DNA of 64,000 bases from Pseudomonas sp. PD9R (lineage in GTDB: Bacteria; Pseudomonadota; Gammaproteobacteria; Pseudomonadales; Pseudomonadaceae), in NCBI RefSeq assembly GCF_019200975.1, contig NZ_JAHTMR010000012.1:182145-246144 (forward strand). Reading direction: 5' to 3'. The notes under the pieces were generated by a model. That model ran no database searches. It was given only the letters and a program-made list of their open reading frames with translations, and had not been told where the DNA came from. Made by a program: the position numbers and the translations under genes. Each line of letters opens with the position of its first letter. The stretch's first letter is position 1. Below, piece after piece: positions 33,738 through 42,307 of this stretch.

Positions 33738-34730
33738 TTAACGGGATAGGTTGGGCGTGACCAGACCGGCGGCCAGCGCCAGTTGCCACAACCCGCGTTC
33801 GGTGGCCTGTTCGGCCAGGGTTACCCTGGCAAAACCGCAGGCGTCGAGGGCGCGGCTGTAACGCGTGCAGAGCTGGGAATTGCCGATCAGGATGATCGAA
33901 GGCAGATGCACGCTGTTGCGCCGACGCCGCTGAACATTGGCAAGGGCCGACAGTTCATGGCCGATCAGCAGGCCAGACAGATAATCCGGTTGCGCGCTGG
34001 CGCTCAGTTCACCGGTCAAGCCAAGGCTGCGGGCGCTGAACAACGTCGACAGCGGCCCGATTTCACCGTCCGCCGACAACGCCACCTGCACGCCGCGATC
34101 AAAGGCCTCGCCATCGTACGAGCTACCGCGCTGTTGAGTGCGCCCCAAAATGCTGTGTTCGCTGAGCACGGCGAAGACTTCGCCGGTCATGAAGGTATCG
34201 AAATGGACGATGCAGCCATCGACCACTTCCACCCATTTCGAATGGCTGCCGGGCAGGCCGATCAGCACATCAGCGCCCGCCTCGCCCGACAGGTTTTGCA
34301 GCACACCGAGTACCTGGGTTTCTTCGCCGCGCATCACGTTCGGCAAATGCGAACGCTGAATCACACCCGGCACGATGTGCACATCGACACCGCGAAGACT
34401 GCGTACGGTTTGTAGGGAAGTTCCGAGATTGGCGACGTTTGCCGGTGTATCGCAGTAGGCCGCTTCGCGCCACCCCTGGGCACTACCGACCATGCCACAG
34501 GCAATCACCGGCAAATCCGGCTGGGCGTCGAGCCAGTCACCGCAGGCTTCATCGAAAGCCAGTTCAAAACCGTTGGAGCATGCCTGGCCGCCGATAATTC
34601 GCGGCGCCTTGGGCAACTGCATGATCCCCGACGACAGCGAACGCTGTTCGAGCACATGGCCACCCGCGGCAAGTTTGTAAGCACGTAATGAGGTTGTCCC
34701 CCAATCCAGCGCGATCAGTTGCGCCTGCAT
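33738..34730 (-). CDS. dgoK: 2-dehydro-3-deoxygalactonokinase
   Basis: 330 residues, phosphorylates 2-keto-3-deoxygalactonate at C6 with ATP. The ASKHA-type phosphate loop LIALDWGTTSLRAYKL is at the N-terminus, followed by PVIACGMVGSAQGWREA, DVLIGLPGSHSKWVEV and DTFMTGEVFAVLSEHSILG. These are all typical of DgoK. I chose ATG 34730 (MQAQLIALDWG), with AGGTGAAGCG upstream; the longer frame to 34799 would run through the promoter. First gene of the dgoK-dgoA-dgoD(-dgoT-iclR) unit. Confidence 0.95.
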   Translation of the reverse strand: MQAQLIALDWGTTSLRAYKLAAGGHVLEQRSLSSGIMQLPKAPRIIGGQACSNGFELAFDEACGDWLDAQPDLPVIACGMVGSAQGWREAAYCDTPANVANLGTSLQTVRSLRGVDVHIVPGVIQRSHLPNVMRGEETQVLGVLQNLSGEAGADVLIGLPGSHSKWVEVVDGCIVHFDTFMTGEVFAVLSEHSILGRTQQRGSSYDGEAFDRGVQVALSADGEIGPLSTLFSARSLGLTGELSASAQPDYLSGLLIGHELSALANVQRRRRNSVHLPSIILIGNSQLCTRYSRALDACGFARVTLAEQATERGLWQLALAAGLVTPNLSR

Positions 34731-34769
34731 CGCTTCACCTGTTCTGTTTTTTGGCAGTGAGTGAGCTGG

Positions 34770-34827
34770 ACTATAAACCCTGATGCGGAAAAATCTCAAT
34801 ATATAAATATCACTCCCATATATTGGG
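34770..34827 (-). promoter_or_regulatory. dgoK promoter with conserved operator
   Basis: On the minus strand: -35 TTGAGA (34794-34799), 18-bp spacer, -10 TATAGT (34770-34775), about 40 bp before the dgoK ATG. Upstream, CCCAATATATGGG (34815-34827) and the AT-rich TTATATATTGAGA segment are repeated almost exactly at 47062-47119 upstream of the sugar dehydrogenase gene. Confidence 0.72.
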
Positions 34828-34836
34828 ACATGAACA

Positions 34837-34915
34837 AAAAAAGATCGCAGCCTTCGGCAACTCCTACAGGGAACATAAATCCTGTGTAGGAGCTGCCGCA
34901 GGCTGCGATCTTTTA
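34837..34915. repeat. REP/BIME inverted repeat (GATCGCAGCC type)
   Basis: AAAAGATCGCAGCCTTCGGC near 34839 faces GCCGCAGGCTGCGATCTTTT near 34895-34914. Just upstream of the dgo operator and downstream of the GNAT gene. Confidence 0.87.
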
Positions 34916-34922
34916 GGGTCGA

Positions 34923-35405
34923 TTAATTACCTTGGGCAAACTCGCGCAACACCTTCCCATCCATCCGATACCGAACCCACTCTTCCTGCGGTTGTGCGCC
35001 CAAAGATTTGTAGAACTCAATGGCCGGCGTATTCCACTCCAGTACGCTCCATTCGAAACGCCCGCAATCATTGGCGCAGGCGATTTTCGCCAAGTGGCGC
35101 AACAAGGTTTTGCCCGCACCGCCGCCGCGCTGTTCCGGGGTGATGTAGAGGTCTTCTAGGTACAGGCAGTTGCTGCCCAGCCATGTGGAATAGCTGAAAA
35201 AGAAAACGGCAAAGCCAATCGGCAAGCCATCACGCAGGCAGATCAGGCCGTGGGCGGTGGCGCCTTCGCTGAACAGGCTGCGCTCGATGTCGGCGACGCT
35301 GGCGATGACTTCATGGCGCGCACGTTCGTAATCGGCCAGTTCAGTGATGAATGCGAGTATTTGCGGGGCATCACTGGGGGTCGCCGGGCGGATTTCGATC
35401 GTCAT
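34923..35405 (-). CDS. GNAT family N-acetyltransferase
   Basis: 160 residues starting MTIEIRPATPSDAPQILAFI, a standard GNAT beginning. The acetyl-CoA loop is LYITPEQRGGGAGKTLLRHLAKIA (Q/RxxGxG/A as RGGGAG), followed by FEWSVLEWNTPAIEFYKSLGA. It belongs to the diamine/thialysine acetyltransferase-like group by look (YLEDLYITPEQRG), but I cannot assign a substrate. Monocistronic. A strong hairpin repeat lies upstream. Confidence 0.88.
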   Translation of the reverse strand: MTIEIRPATPSDAPQILAFITELADYERARHEVIASVADIERSLFSEGATAHGLICLRDGLPIGFAVFFFSYSTWLGSNCLYLEDLYITPEQRGGGAGKTLLRHLAKIACANDCGRFEWSVLEWNTPAIEFYKSLGAQPQEEWVRYRMDGKVLREFAQGN

Positions 35406-35452
35406 GGACGTGCCTTGTCAGAAGAGGAAAACGCCATACTAAGTCGGCAAGC

Positions 35453-35588
35453 GGCCTGTGGCGAGGGAGCTTGCTCCCGCTGGCTGCGAAGCAGCCCCCA
35501 GTTGCCGCCCTTCTTTTCTCCTGAAGGAACGCGTTACCTATTTCCGGGGCTGCTTCGCAACCAGCGGGAGCAAGCTCTCTCGCCACAA
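35453..35588. repeat. Long hairpin-forming repeat (GGAGCTTGCTCCCGCTGG type)
   Basis: TGGCGAGGGAGCTTGCTCCC near 35459 pairs with GGGAGCAAGCTCTCTCGCCA near 35566-35585. An inner GCTGCGAAGCAGCCCC/GGGGCTGCTTCGCA pair extends the stem. A different and longer repeat family from the rest. Occupies most of the 297-bp divergent GNAT-MFS gap. Confidence 0.82.
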
Positions 35589-35702
35589 AAACGCCATACT
35601 CCGGTCGGTACTAACCCTCGCATCGCGAACCTCGGACCTAACATTGCCGCCTGGCGTGGTAGATAAATGCCCTGCGTATTTATCAGGTCAAGGAACCGCG
35701 TC

Positions 35703-36908
35703 ATGTCTACCGCAACACCGCCCGTCTCCAGTAAGTTGTTCGGCCTGTTTTGCCTGGCCAGCTACTTGCTCTCGTTGTCCTACGGTTCGACCTTTTTGCT
35801 GTCGCTGCTGATTGGTTCACGCGGGGGTAACGAGCACGATGCCGGCAGCGTGATTTCGGCGGCGATGCTCAGCACCTTTGCCGCGGTGCTCATGTCAGGT
35901 CACTTGTCCGATTTGCTGGGCGCGGCCCGCTCGGTCGCGCTGTTCGGCATCTTGCTGGTCGCCGCCAGCCTCGGCTTCGCACTGACACCGGGCTTCGGCC
36001 ATCTTCTTCTGTTTTTCGGGCTGCTGCTGGGGTTGGGCTGGGGGGTGTTCTACACCTTGGGCCCGATCATCGTTGCAAGTCTGGTAACCCCTGCGCAACG
36101 TGCCAAATACTTTGCCTTGTTGTCCGGTAGCATGATGACCGGGATCGGCAGTGGCCCACTGCTGGGGCGCGCCGCGAGTGCGCTCGGTTATCCAGTGACG
36201 GCGGCGTTTTATCTCGCCGCGCTGGCCAGCCTGATCGGTGTTTTGCTGTTCTGGCGGCTGGATAAACACCTGAAAGAAGCTTCGGTGCAATCGACTGCCG
36301 TATCGCGAATTTCCTGGCGGGCAGCGTCACAAGTGCTGTCGTCCAGGGCGGTATTCCCGATCATCATGGTTGGCCTGGGCGGTTGTGTTTTCGGCGGACT
36401 GTCGAGCTTCCAGACGAGTTACGCCGCGCTGCACTCGCTCGACTACTCGCTGTTTTTCCTCGGCTTCATGAGTGCTGCCATCAGCAGCCGCATGCTGATC
36501 GCGGGCATCGTGGTCAAGCGCGACCCACTGCGGGCGTCTTGTCTGTTGTCAGGTTTGATGATGGGCTCGATCCTGATGTTCGGCTTCGTGGTCGACAGCA
36601 GTTTCAGCTACGTGCTCGCCGCAGTGATGCTCGGGGTGGGTTATGGACTGACCTATTCAGTGATCAACGGCCTGGCGGCCAATGAGGCGCCGAGCGGTAC
36701 CACCGCGCAATCGTTGCTGTTGTTCAGCCTCTCTTACTTCATCGGCGTGTTCGGCTTTCCATTACTGGCCGGCAAAATCATCGTCGAACACGGCATGGCC
36801 GCACTGTTGCTTACGGTACTGGCCGTCGCCCTCCTCAACTGGCTGATCACCGGGGGCCGGTTGATCTGGCGCCGAGCGAATCGGGCAAAGGCCTTGCAAC
36901 GGGCGTAA
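35703..36908 (+). CDS. MFS transporter (unassigned substrate)
   Basis: 401 residues, 12 predicted transmembrane helices in two halves. The loop between helices 2 and 3 reads MSGHLSDLLGAARSVALFGI (GxxxDxxG-like MFS motif A variant). The second half starts near RAVFPIIMVGLGGCVFGGLSSF. I chose ATG 35703 because AAGGAACC lies upstream; the frame open from 35667 lacks a site. Members near this sequence are usually drug or metabolite exporters, but nothing here fixes a substrate. Followed by a small secreted protein after 81 bp. Confidence 0.85.
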   Translation: MSTATPPVSSKLFGLFCLASYLLSLSYGSTFLLSLLIGSRGGNEHDAGSVISAAMLSTFAAVLMSGHLSDLLGAARSVALFGILLVAASLGFALTPGFGHLLLFFGLLLGLGWGVFYTLGPIIVASLVTPAQRAKYFALLSGSMMTGIGSGPLLGRAASALGYPVTAAFYLAALASLIGVLLFWRLDKHLKEASVQSTAVSRISWRAASQVLSSRAVFPIIMVGLGGCVFGGLSSFQTSYAALHSLDYSLFFLGFMSAAISSRMLIAGIVVKRDPLRASCLLSGLMMGSILMFGFVVDSSFSYVLAAVMLGVGYGLTYSVINGLAANEAPSGTTAQSLLLFSLSYFIGVFGFPLLAGKIIVEHGMAALLLTVLAVALLNWLITGGRLIWRRANRAKALQRA

Positions 36909-36989
36909 GCCGTTCGTCGCCTGTCAGGCACCCATCCAGAGCAAGGGCGGACTAATCAGGTAGGGACTCTATTTATTGGAGACGACACC

Positions 36990-37319
36990 ATGAGCCTGTC
37001 CAGGTTGACCGCCCTCGCCCTCACGACGTTGCTGTCCACTGCCGCGTTCGCCGGGACCATCGGTTCGAGCACCGGCCCCACCAATCCAGTGGAAAAACCC
37101 ATCGCCCCGGCCATTCAGAGCGCCCCCGTCATCAACATCAATGGCACGGGAACCGACAGCCGTCTGCCACCCTCTACCGGCACCGATCCACGGACTCAGG
37201 GCAACGATGCAGGACGCCAGGGCGGGTTGAATCTACCGGACACGAAAACGCCGCCCAGCGGTGGACTGGGCTCGACTACCACTGACAGTTCAGGTGCAAA
37301 AGGCGGCATCAGCCAATAG
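36990..37319 (+). CDS. Hypothetical exported Gly/Thr/Pro-rich protein
   Basis: 109 residues: signal peptide MSLSRLTALALTTLLSTAAFA, cleavage likely after AFA, then a low-complexity tail rich in Gly, Thr, Ser and Pro (GTDSRLPPSTGTDPRTQGND, GLGSTTTDSSGAKGGISQ). No domain recognised; probably disordered in the periplasm or secreted. TGGAGACGA before the ATG supports the start. The next gene follows by 32 bp and may be cotranscribed. Confidence 0.7.
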   Translation: MSLSRLTALALTTLLSTAAFAGTIGSSTGPTNPVEKPIAPAIQSAPVININGTGTDSRLPPSTGTDPRTQGNDAGRQGGLNLPDTKTPPSGGLGSTTTDSSGAKGGISQ

Positions 37320-37351
37320 GTGGCAATACTTCTGAAACCAGGAGAAATCCC

Positions 37352-37732
37352 ATGCCTCGGGGAAGCAAAACCAAATACACCGCCGAGCAGAAACGCAAGG
37401 CAGAACACATCGAAGACAGTTACGAAAGCAAAGGTGTGTCCAAGGGCGAGGCCGAAGCGCGAGCTTGGGCGACGGTGAACAAACAGTCGGGCGGTGGTGA
37501 GAAATCCGGCGGTTCAGGACAGAAAAAACCAGCGAGCGCCAAATCGGAGGATCGCAAGGAGTCGTCACGGCGCGCGGTGGCCAGCCGTGAAGGTCATTCG
37601 CGTAACAGCAGGGCTTCGCGGGATACCCAGACCGTCGACAGTTTGAGGAAAGAGGCTCGGGCGAAAAATATTTCCGGGCGTTCGACGATGCGCAAGCAGG
37701 AGTTGATTGAGGCGCTGCGAAAGGCGAGTTAG
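37352..37732 (+). CDS. Basic protein with C-terminal Rho N-terminal-type domain
   Basis: 126 residues. The N-terminal part (MPRGSKTKYTAEQKRKAEHI, then EDSYESKGVSKGEAEARAWATVNKQ) is the conserved head of proteins often labelled plasmid stabilization protein in Pseudomonas. The middle is a Ser/Gly/Lys-rich linker. The C-terminus (TVDSLRKEARAKNISGRSTMRKQELIEALRKA) is a SAP/Rho-N-like helix-extended-loop-helix that may bind nucleic acid. AGGAGAAA lies 6 bp before ATG. Despite the usual label, nothing links it to plasmids here. Confidence 0.78.
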   Translation: MPRGSKTKYTAEQKRKAEHIEDSYESKGVSKGEAEARAWATVNKQSGGGEKSGGSGQKKPASAKSEDRKESSRRAVASREGHSRNSRASRDTQTVDSLRKEARAKNISGRSTMRKQELIEALRKAS

Positions 37733-37759
37733 GGCCAGCTCATGTGTTGAATTTGATGA

Positions 37760-37857
37760 CCCCTTCGCGGGCAAGCCAGCTCCCACAGGAGTCAATGGCG
37801 TTCACAAATCATGTGTCCACCATCCAACCTGTGGGAGTGGGCTTGCCCGCGATGAGG
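37760..37857. repeat. REP/BIME inverted repeat (CGCGGGCAAGCC type)
   Basis: CCTTCGCGGGCAAGCCAGCT near 37763 faces AGTGGGCTTGCCCGCGATGA near 37837-37856, between converging genes. Confidence 0.85.
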
Positions 37858-37862
37858 ACCGA

Positions 37863-38792
37863 TCAGGCGCTGAAATTCCTGCTGATCAACGCATCCACCT
37901 CCGCCGTCCTCGGCGAAGTCGCCGGGCCCCACCGAGTGACTGCCAACGCCGCAGCCGCATTGGCCCGGCGCGCCGCATCAAACGCCGTCAAGCCCTGCGC
38001 CAGCCCCGCCACAAACACCCCTGCATGCGCATCGCCAGCGCCATTGCTGTCCACTGCATCGACCTTGAAACCCGGCACATGCTGCCGCTCAGAACCCTGA
38101 TTGATCCAGCACCCTTGCGGCCCATCACGCACCACCATCAACACCTTGGCGGGCAAGTGTTCAACCAGGCGATCCAGCGCCCCGGCAATGTCCGATGCCC
38201 CGGTAAATCGCAGTGCCTCGACCGCGTTGCTGGTCCACAGATCAATGCGCGGCAATAACGCCTGCATCAACGGCGCATCCGGCGAGTTCACCAACGGCCC
38301 CGGATCGAACACCACGTTGACTTCGCCCGGTAACGCCAGCACCCAATCCACCAGCGCCTGAGCCTTGCCGACATGCAGCAGGCTGTAACCGCTGACGTAG
38401 GCATAATCCCCCGCCTCGACCGACACGCTCGCCAGGTCTTCGGCAGTCAGCTCGCCCTCAGCGCCGATGTAGGACACAAAACTGCGCTCGGCCGAAGCAT
38501 CGGTAATAGCGACACATAACCCGGTATCGCGCTCGGCGCGGTGAGCGATGCCGATCTGGATGCCTTCCACGCGCATCGCCTCGCGGGCCAGGTCACCAAA
38601 ACGTCCGGTGCCATGACGCCCCAGATAGACCACCGACAACCCATTACGCTGGGCGGCGGCCATCACGTTGAAGCCGCCACCGGCTTCGAAACTGGCGGAC
38701 TGCGCCAGCACGTCACCACCCGCTTGCGGCAATTTATCCACAGCCATGACCAGATCGATGATGACCTGGCCGGTGTGCAACAGTTTAGGCAT
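37863..38792 (-). CDS. PfkB-family carbohydrate/nucleoside kinase (YegV-like)
   Basis: About 309 residues, ribokinase fold. The substrate motif GGGFNVMAAAQRNGL is near residue 40, and the C-terminal signature with catalytic Asp and anion hole is DAVDSNGAGDAHAGVFVAGL near residue 250. It keeps the two-part lid typical of ribokinase-like enzymes. The gene set around it (GntR, ADP-ribosylglycohydrolase, permease, PfkB kinase) equals that of E. coli yegWUTV, so it likely phosphorylates a sugar or nucleoside released or imported by this system. The start (38792 or 38798) overlaps the end of the permease gene, implying coupling. Confidence 0.88.
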   Translation of the reverse strand: MPKLLHTGQVIIDLVMAVDKLPQAGGDVLAQSASFEAGGGFNVMAAAQRNGLSVVYLGRHGTGRFGDLAREAMRVEGIQIGIAHRAERDTGLCVAITDASAERSFVSYIGAEGELTAEDLASVSVEAGDYAYVSGYSLLHVGKAQALVDWVLALPGEVNVVFDPGPLVNSPDAPLMQALLPRIDLWTSNAVEALRFTGASDIAGALDRLVEHLPAKVLMVVRDGPQGCWINQGSERQHVPGFKVDAVDSNGAGDAHAGVFVAGLAQGLTAFDAARRANAAAALAVTRWGPATSPRTAEVDALISRNFSA

Positions 38793-40251
38793 GAGCATTC
38801 TCGGTCAAGGCAGCGCGACGATCCTTCGCCCCGCCGAGTACGAAGTACAGGCCACCGGCGACCACAAAGGTCACGATCCAGCCAAGGCCGTTATGCCCCA
38901 GCCACGAGTCGGACAGGAAGCCTTTGAACCACACGTTTTCGGCCGTGGTGCCGATGGTGGTGAAGCTGAAACCCAATACGATGGCAATGGCCCAGGCCCC
39001 GAACGCACGCCATTCGACGCCGCCGCGATACCAATAGGCGCTGCTCGGGCTGACGTCCAGCAGATCCTTGGGGCTGTAATAGTGACGGTGAATCAGGTCG
39101 ACCACGAAGATCCCGACCCACGCGGTGATCGGCACCGCGAGCAGGGAAATGAAGGTGATGAACGGGCCGTAGAAACTGTCCGCGATCAGCATGAAATAGA
39201 TCGAACCGGCGAAGATCGCGACGATATCCACCACCACGGCGTAGACGCGCTTGACCTTCAGGCCAAGGGTCAGCGTAGTCAAACCAGCGGAGTACACCGA
39301 CAGGTTGTTCGACAGCAGCAGGCCGCCGAACGCCGTGATCAGGTAGGGCACGGCCATCCAGGTCGGCAGCATGTCGCGGATCGCGATGATCGGATCGGTG
39401 GCCTGGGCCAGGTCATTGTTACCCACCGACAACAGGCCGCCGAGGGTGATCAACAGCACCAGCGGAATCCCCGCACCGAACGCCGCCGACGCCACCAGAC
39501 GCACGGCTTTGACGCTGCGATGCTGATAACGCGACATGTCGGCACCAGCGTTGGCCCAACCAATGCCAGTACCGGCAGCCATGGTGCCGACGCCGATGAT
39601 CATCGCGCTCAATGGCGCAGGTGTGGCGTTGAATACCGCGCTCCAGTCGATGGTGGCGCAGAGGAAGCCGCCGACCAGAATGTTCAGGGCGCCGAATACA
39701 TAGGTCGCCCACTTCTGGATCACCAGTAACGTGGCGTGACCGAGGCCGGACACGGACAAGGTGAGCAGCACGAAAATCGCGATGAACAACAGCGTCAGCA
39801 CAGGGGCGCTTTTGGCCTCAACCGGAGAGCCGAACAGGATCGAGCACAGCGACAGCAGTACAAACGCGGCGGTTGTGGTGTTGACGGTTTCCCAGCCCAG
39901 ACGCGACATCAGCGAGACCAGGGTCGGGCCGATATTGCCGCGTACGCCGAAGATGGCGCGGGACAGGGTCAGGCTTGGCGCACGGCCACGCCGACCGGCG
40001 ATGGAGATGATCCCGACCACCGCAAAGGAACCAGCGGCACCGAGAATCGCGACGATGATCGCTTGCCAGATCGCCAACCCGCGAAACGCCACGAGTGTCG
40101 CGCCGAGAGGCAGGCCGAGGATGGAAATGTTGGCAGCGAACCAGACCCAGAACAGTTGCAACGGATGGCCGTTGCACTCGGCTTCCGGTACCGGTTCGAT
40201 GCCACGGGTTTCCAGTTGCCCGACGCTTTGCCCGGTGTTTGATGAACTCAT
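38785..40251 (-). CDS. NCS1-family permease (cytosine/purine/nucleoside type)
   Basis: 488 residues, 12 predicted membrane helices. N-terminal GHPLQLFWVWFAANISILGLPLGATLV and the following FRGLAIWQAIIVAILGAAGSFAVVGIISIAGRRGRAPSL are typical of nucleobase:cation symporter-1 proteins of the CodB/PucI branch. The family imports pyrimidines, purines, allantoin or hydantoins. In this operon it takes the place of the MFS nucleoside transporter of the E. coli yeg operon. ATG 40251 is supported by the first MSSSN; the frame is open upstream to 40320. Its stop overlaps the kinase start. Confidence 0.88.
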   Translation of the reverse strand: MSSSNTGQSVGQLETRGIEPVPEAECNGHPLQLFWVWFAANISILGLPLGATLVAFRGLAIWQAIIVAILGAAGSFAVVGIISIAGRRGRAPSLTLSRAIFGVRGNIGPTLVSLMSRLGWETVNTTTAAFVLLSLCSILFGSPVEAKSAPVLTLLFIAIFVLLTLSVSGLGHATLLVIQKWATYVFGALNILVGGFLCATIDWSAVFNATPAPLSAMIIGVGTMAAGTGIGWANAGADMSRYQHRSVKAVRLVASAAFGAGIPLVLLITLGGLLSVGNNDLAQATDPIIAIRDMLPTWMAVPYLITAFGGLLLSNNLSVYSAGLTTLTLGLKVKRVYAVVVDIVAIFAGSIYFMLIADSFYGPFITFISLLAVPITAWVGIFVVDLIHRHYYSPKDLLDVSPSSAYWYRGGVEWRAFGAWAIAIVLGFSFTTIGTTAENVWFKGFLSDSWLGHNGLGWIVTFVVAGGLYFVLGGAKDRRAALTENAHA

Positions 40252-40376
40252 GAAAAATGCTCCTGTTGCCATTTTTGTGGTTGTGGGCAATTCAGATAAT
40301 TGGCAGCCCGCGATACTCATCGATCGCCGCCCCCCCCACGATGTCGTGAAGGTAAAAGGTCTATGTAGGAGCTTCC

Positions 40377-41375
40377 TCAGCGCAGGGAGAGGAGCCCTTT
40401 CACAAGGGGTTCCAACTCCAGACCATTGACGGCTTTAACCGTGTCGATCATCTCGGCAGGCCAACTCTCAAGGCCCAGGCAGGCCCCAAGCATCGCACCG
40501 AGAATCGCGGCGATGGTGTCCGTGTCGCCGCCCAGGCTGGCAGCCATGCACAGCGCTTCGAAGGCATTCATTTCGCCGACCGCCACTTGCTGGGCCAGCG
40601 CGAACGAGACCACCACCGACTCCTGTGACGCCACCGAAGTGCCGATCACGTCGTACATCAAATCGGCCAACATTGCCTTGTCGCTATCGACACTGATAGT
40701 CCGCGCCCAACTGATGCGTGAAGCAATGCGTCCGCCGGCGACCCAGTGGCCATGACTTTCAGCTTGCTGAGCGATTTGCTGGCCGAGGGTCAGCGCTTCG
40801 CCCAGATCGACGCCATTGATCCCGGCCGAAACCACCGCCGCCACCGCCGCCGCGCTTGAGATCCCGAGCGTGGTGTTGTGGGTGACCTGGCAAGCCTGTA
40901 CCACGGCGTCGATGAAACGCTCAGGATTGGCAACGTTCGCCGCAATTCCTACGGGAGTGATGCGCATCGCCGCGCCATTGGTGGTGCCGTAGCGCCCCGC
41001 TTCTTCCGGCGAATGACCGGCGAGAATCATCTCGATCGCACGCTTGGTCGAAGGGCCGAGCAAATCCTGCGAGCCCTTGGCCTGCATCTCGGCCTCCCAT
41101 TCGATCAACCGCTGGGCGAGCAGCTCCGGTTCTATGCGGCCCTTGCCATCGATCAACAACTGGCCAACCAGGATCGCCTGTTCGGTGTCGTCGGTGATCG
41201 AGCCCTTGGGCATGTTGGCGGCAATGGGTTGATGCGGGCCGGCATCCTGCAGATCAGTAATTTCACCGAAGCGCGCCTTGATCTCGGCGCGGCTCAGGGA
41301 TTGGGTCGGCATACCCAGCGCATCGCCCAGGGCCAAGCCATAAAACGCGCCCAAGGCACGATCAAGCACAGTCAT
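40377..41375 (-). CDS. ADP-ribosylglycohydrolase family protein (YegU-like)
   Basis: 332 residues with the dinuclear-Mg2+ ADP-ribosylglycohydrolase fold. Metal ligands: GLALGDALGMPTQ near residue 15, ITDDTEQA near residue 60, and GGDTDTIAAILGAMLGA near residue 290. TTNGAAMRITPVGIA and THNTTLGISSAAAVAAVV are typical of the bacterial DraG/YegU branch. These enzymes cleave N-glycosidic bonds of ADP-ribosyl groups or nucleosides. With a permease and a ribokinase-like enzyme, a nucleoside-like substrate is more likely than a protein. ATG overlaps the regulator stop by 4 bp. Confidence 0.92.
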   Translation of the reverse strand: MTVLDRALGAFYGLALGDALGMPTQSLSRAEIKARFGEITDLQDAGPHQPIAANMPKGSITDDTEQAILVGQLLIDGKGRIEPELLAQRLIEWEAEMQAKGSQDLLGPSTKRAIEMILAGHSPEEAGRYGTTNGAAMRITPVGIAANVANPERFIDAVVQACQVTHNTTLGISSAAAVAAVVSAGINGVDLGEALTLGQQIAQQAESHGHWVAGGRIASRISWARTISVDSDKAMLADLMYDVIGTSVASQESVVVSFALAQQVAVGEMNAFEALCMAASLGGDTDTIAAILGAMLGACLGLESWPAEMIDTVKAVNGLELEPLVKGLLSLR

Positions 41376-42085
41376 TTCGACGTTCCAAATTGCAGGTGCA
41401 GACGGAAATGTACCGGGTCGAGCAGGCTTTCCACCTGTTCCATGAAACGGTTCTGTCGGTCATAAGTGGTGCGCAACGCCTTGAGGAAAACCGTGCCGAC
41501 CGGACGTCCCAGCAGCTCAGCGTCTTCGGCGCTCAGCGGTTCGGCACCGATCCATTGATCGCCGCGCTCACCGATATAACCGTAGGCGGCCAGCGTGATG
41601 GTCAGGGAGTTGTCGATCAGACCGACGCGCGGCAGGCTTTCCAGGCCTCCGGTGGCGGGCATCAATGAGCGTTCGAGGGAGACCAGCGTGCCGTTGTTGT
41701 CACGACGACGACGGTCCAGAGTGATGAATTGGTCGGTGCCGAAACGCGACAGCAGGTCAGGACGGGTGACCGCCTCCAGCCGCAGCACTTCGGTATTGAC
41801 CAGCGCCCCGCTGTCGGCCAGGGCTTGTGCCCAGCCGCTGCGTTGATCGAGCACCACACCGTCGAACGTGACGATGGAGCCGACCCCGCTTTGCGTGGCG
41901 ATGTAGTTACGCCGTTTCAACTCGGCCAGGGCTTCACGTAAAGTACCTCGGCTGACTTTGAATTCTTGAGCCAACTGATGCTCGCCCGGCAACTGAAAAC
42001 CGTCCTCCAGGAGGCCGCTTTCAATGCGCCGGATGAGTTCGTCGACCACCCGTTGTTTCTTGTCAAATCGTACCTGTCTAATCAT
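41372..42085 (-). CDS. GntR/HutC-family (UTRA) transcriptional regulator
   Basis: 237 residues: GntR winged helix (VVDELIRRIESGLLEDGFQLPGEHQLAQEFKVSRGTLREALAEL, about 10-70) followed by a UTRA effector domain (TEVLRLEAVTRPDLLSRFG to LLDPVHFRLHLQFGTSK). It heads the ADP-ribosylglycohydrolase-permease-kinase operon and is coupled to it by a 4-bp overlap, so it is probably an autoregulated repressor responding to the transported or phosphorylated substrate. ATG 42085 (MIRQVRF) starts the HTH at the usual place; the open frame to 42244 has no ribosome site and runs into a REP. Confidence 0.9.
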   Translation of the reverse strand: MIRQVRFDKKQRVVDELIRRIESGLLEDGFQLPGEHQLAQEFKVSRGTLREALAELKRRNYIATQSGVGSIVTFDGVVLDQRSGWAQALADSGALVNTEVLRLEAVTRPDLLSRFGTDQFITLDRRRRDNNGTLVSLERSLMPATGGLESLPRVGLIDNSLTITLAAYGYIGERGDQWIGAEPLSAEDAELLGRPVGTVFLKALRTTYDRQNRFMEQVESLLDPVHFRLHLQFGTSK

Positions 42086-42187
42086 GTACAAATTGATAAC
42101 CGAAACGGGCCGCGGCAGGCAAGGAATATTTAAGGGAGATGACGGAAGGATGCGATTGTTCGCGATAACAAGGTGAATCAGGTACAC

Positions 42188-42288
42188 CGCCATCGCGGGC
42201 AAGCCACGCTCCCACAGGTCAGGTGTCGTGCACGAATTATGCAATCGACATGTAATCCGAGGGAGCGTGGCTTGCCCGCGATGGCGTC
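42188..42288. repeat. REP/BIME inverted repeat (CGCGGGCAAGCCACGCTCCCAC type)
   Basis: ACCGCCATCGCGGGCAAGCC near 42189 faces GGCTTGCCCGCGATGGCGT near 42269-42287. It separates araH from the GntR operon upstream. Confidence 0.87.
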
Positions 42289-42307
42289 CGTGAGATCAGC
42301 CTAAGTG

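Noticed and set aside
40364..40380. Half REP (TGTAGGAGCTTCC) at the end of the ADP-ribosylglycohydrolase gene
   Set aside because: Only one arm is present and it could be chance; not listed as a repeat.
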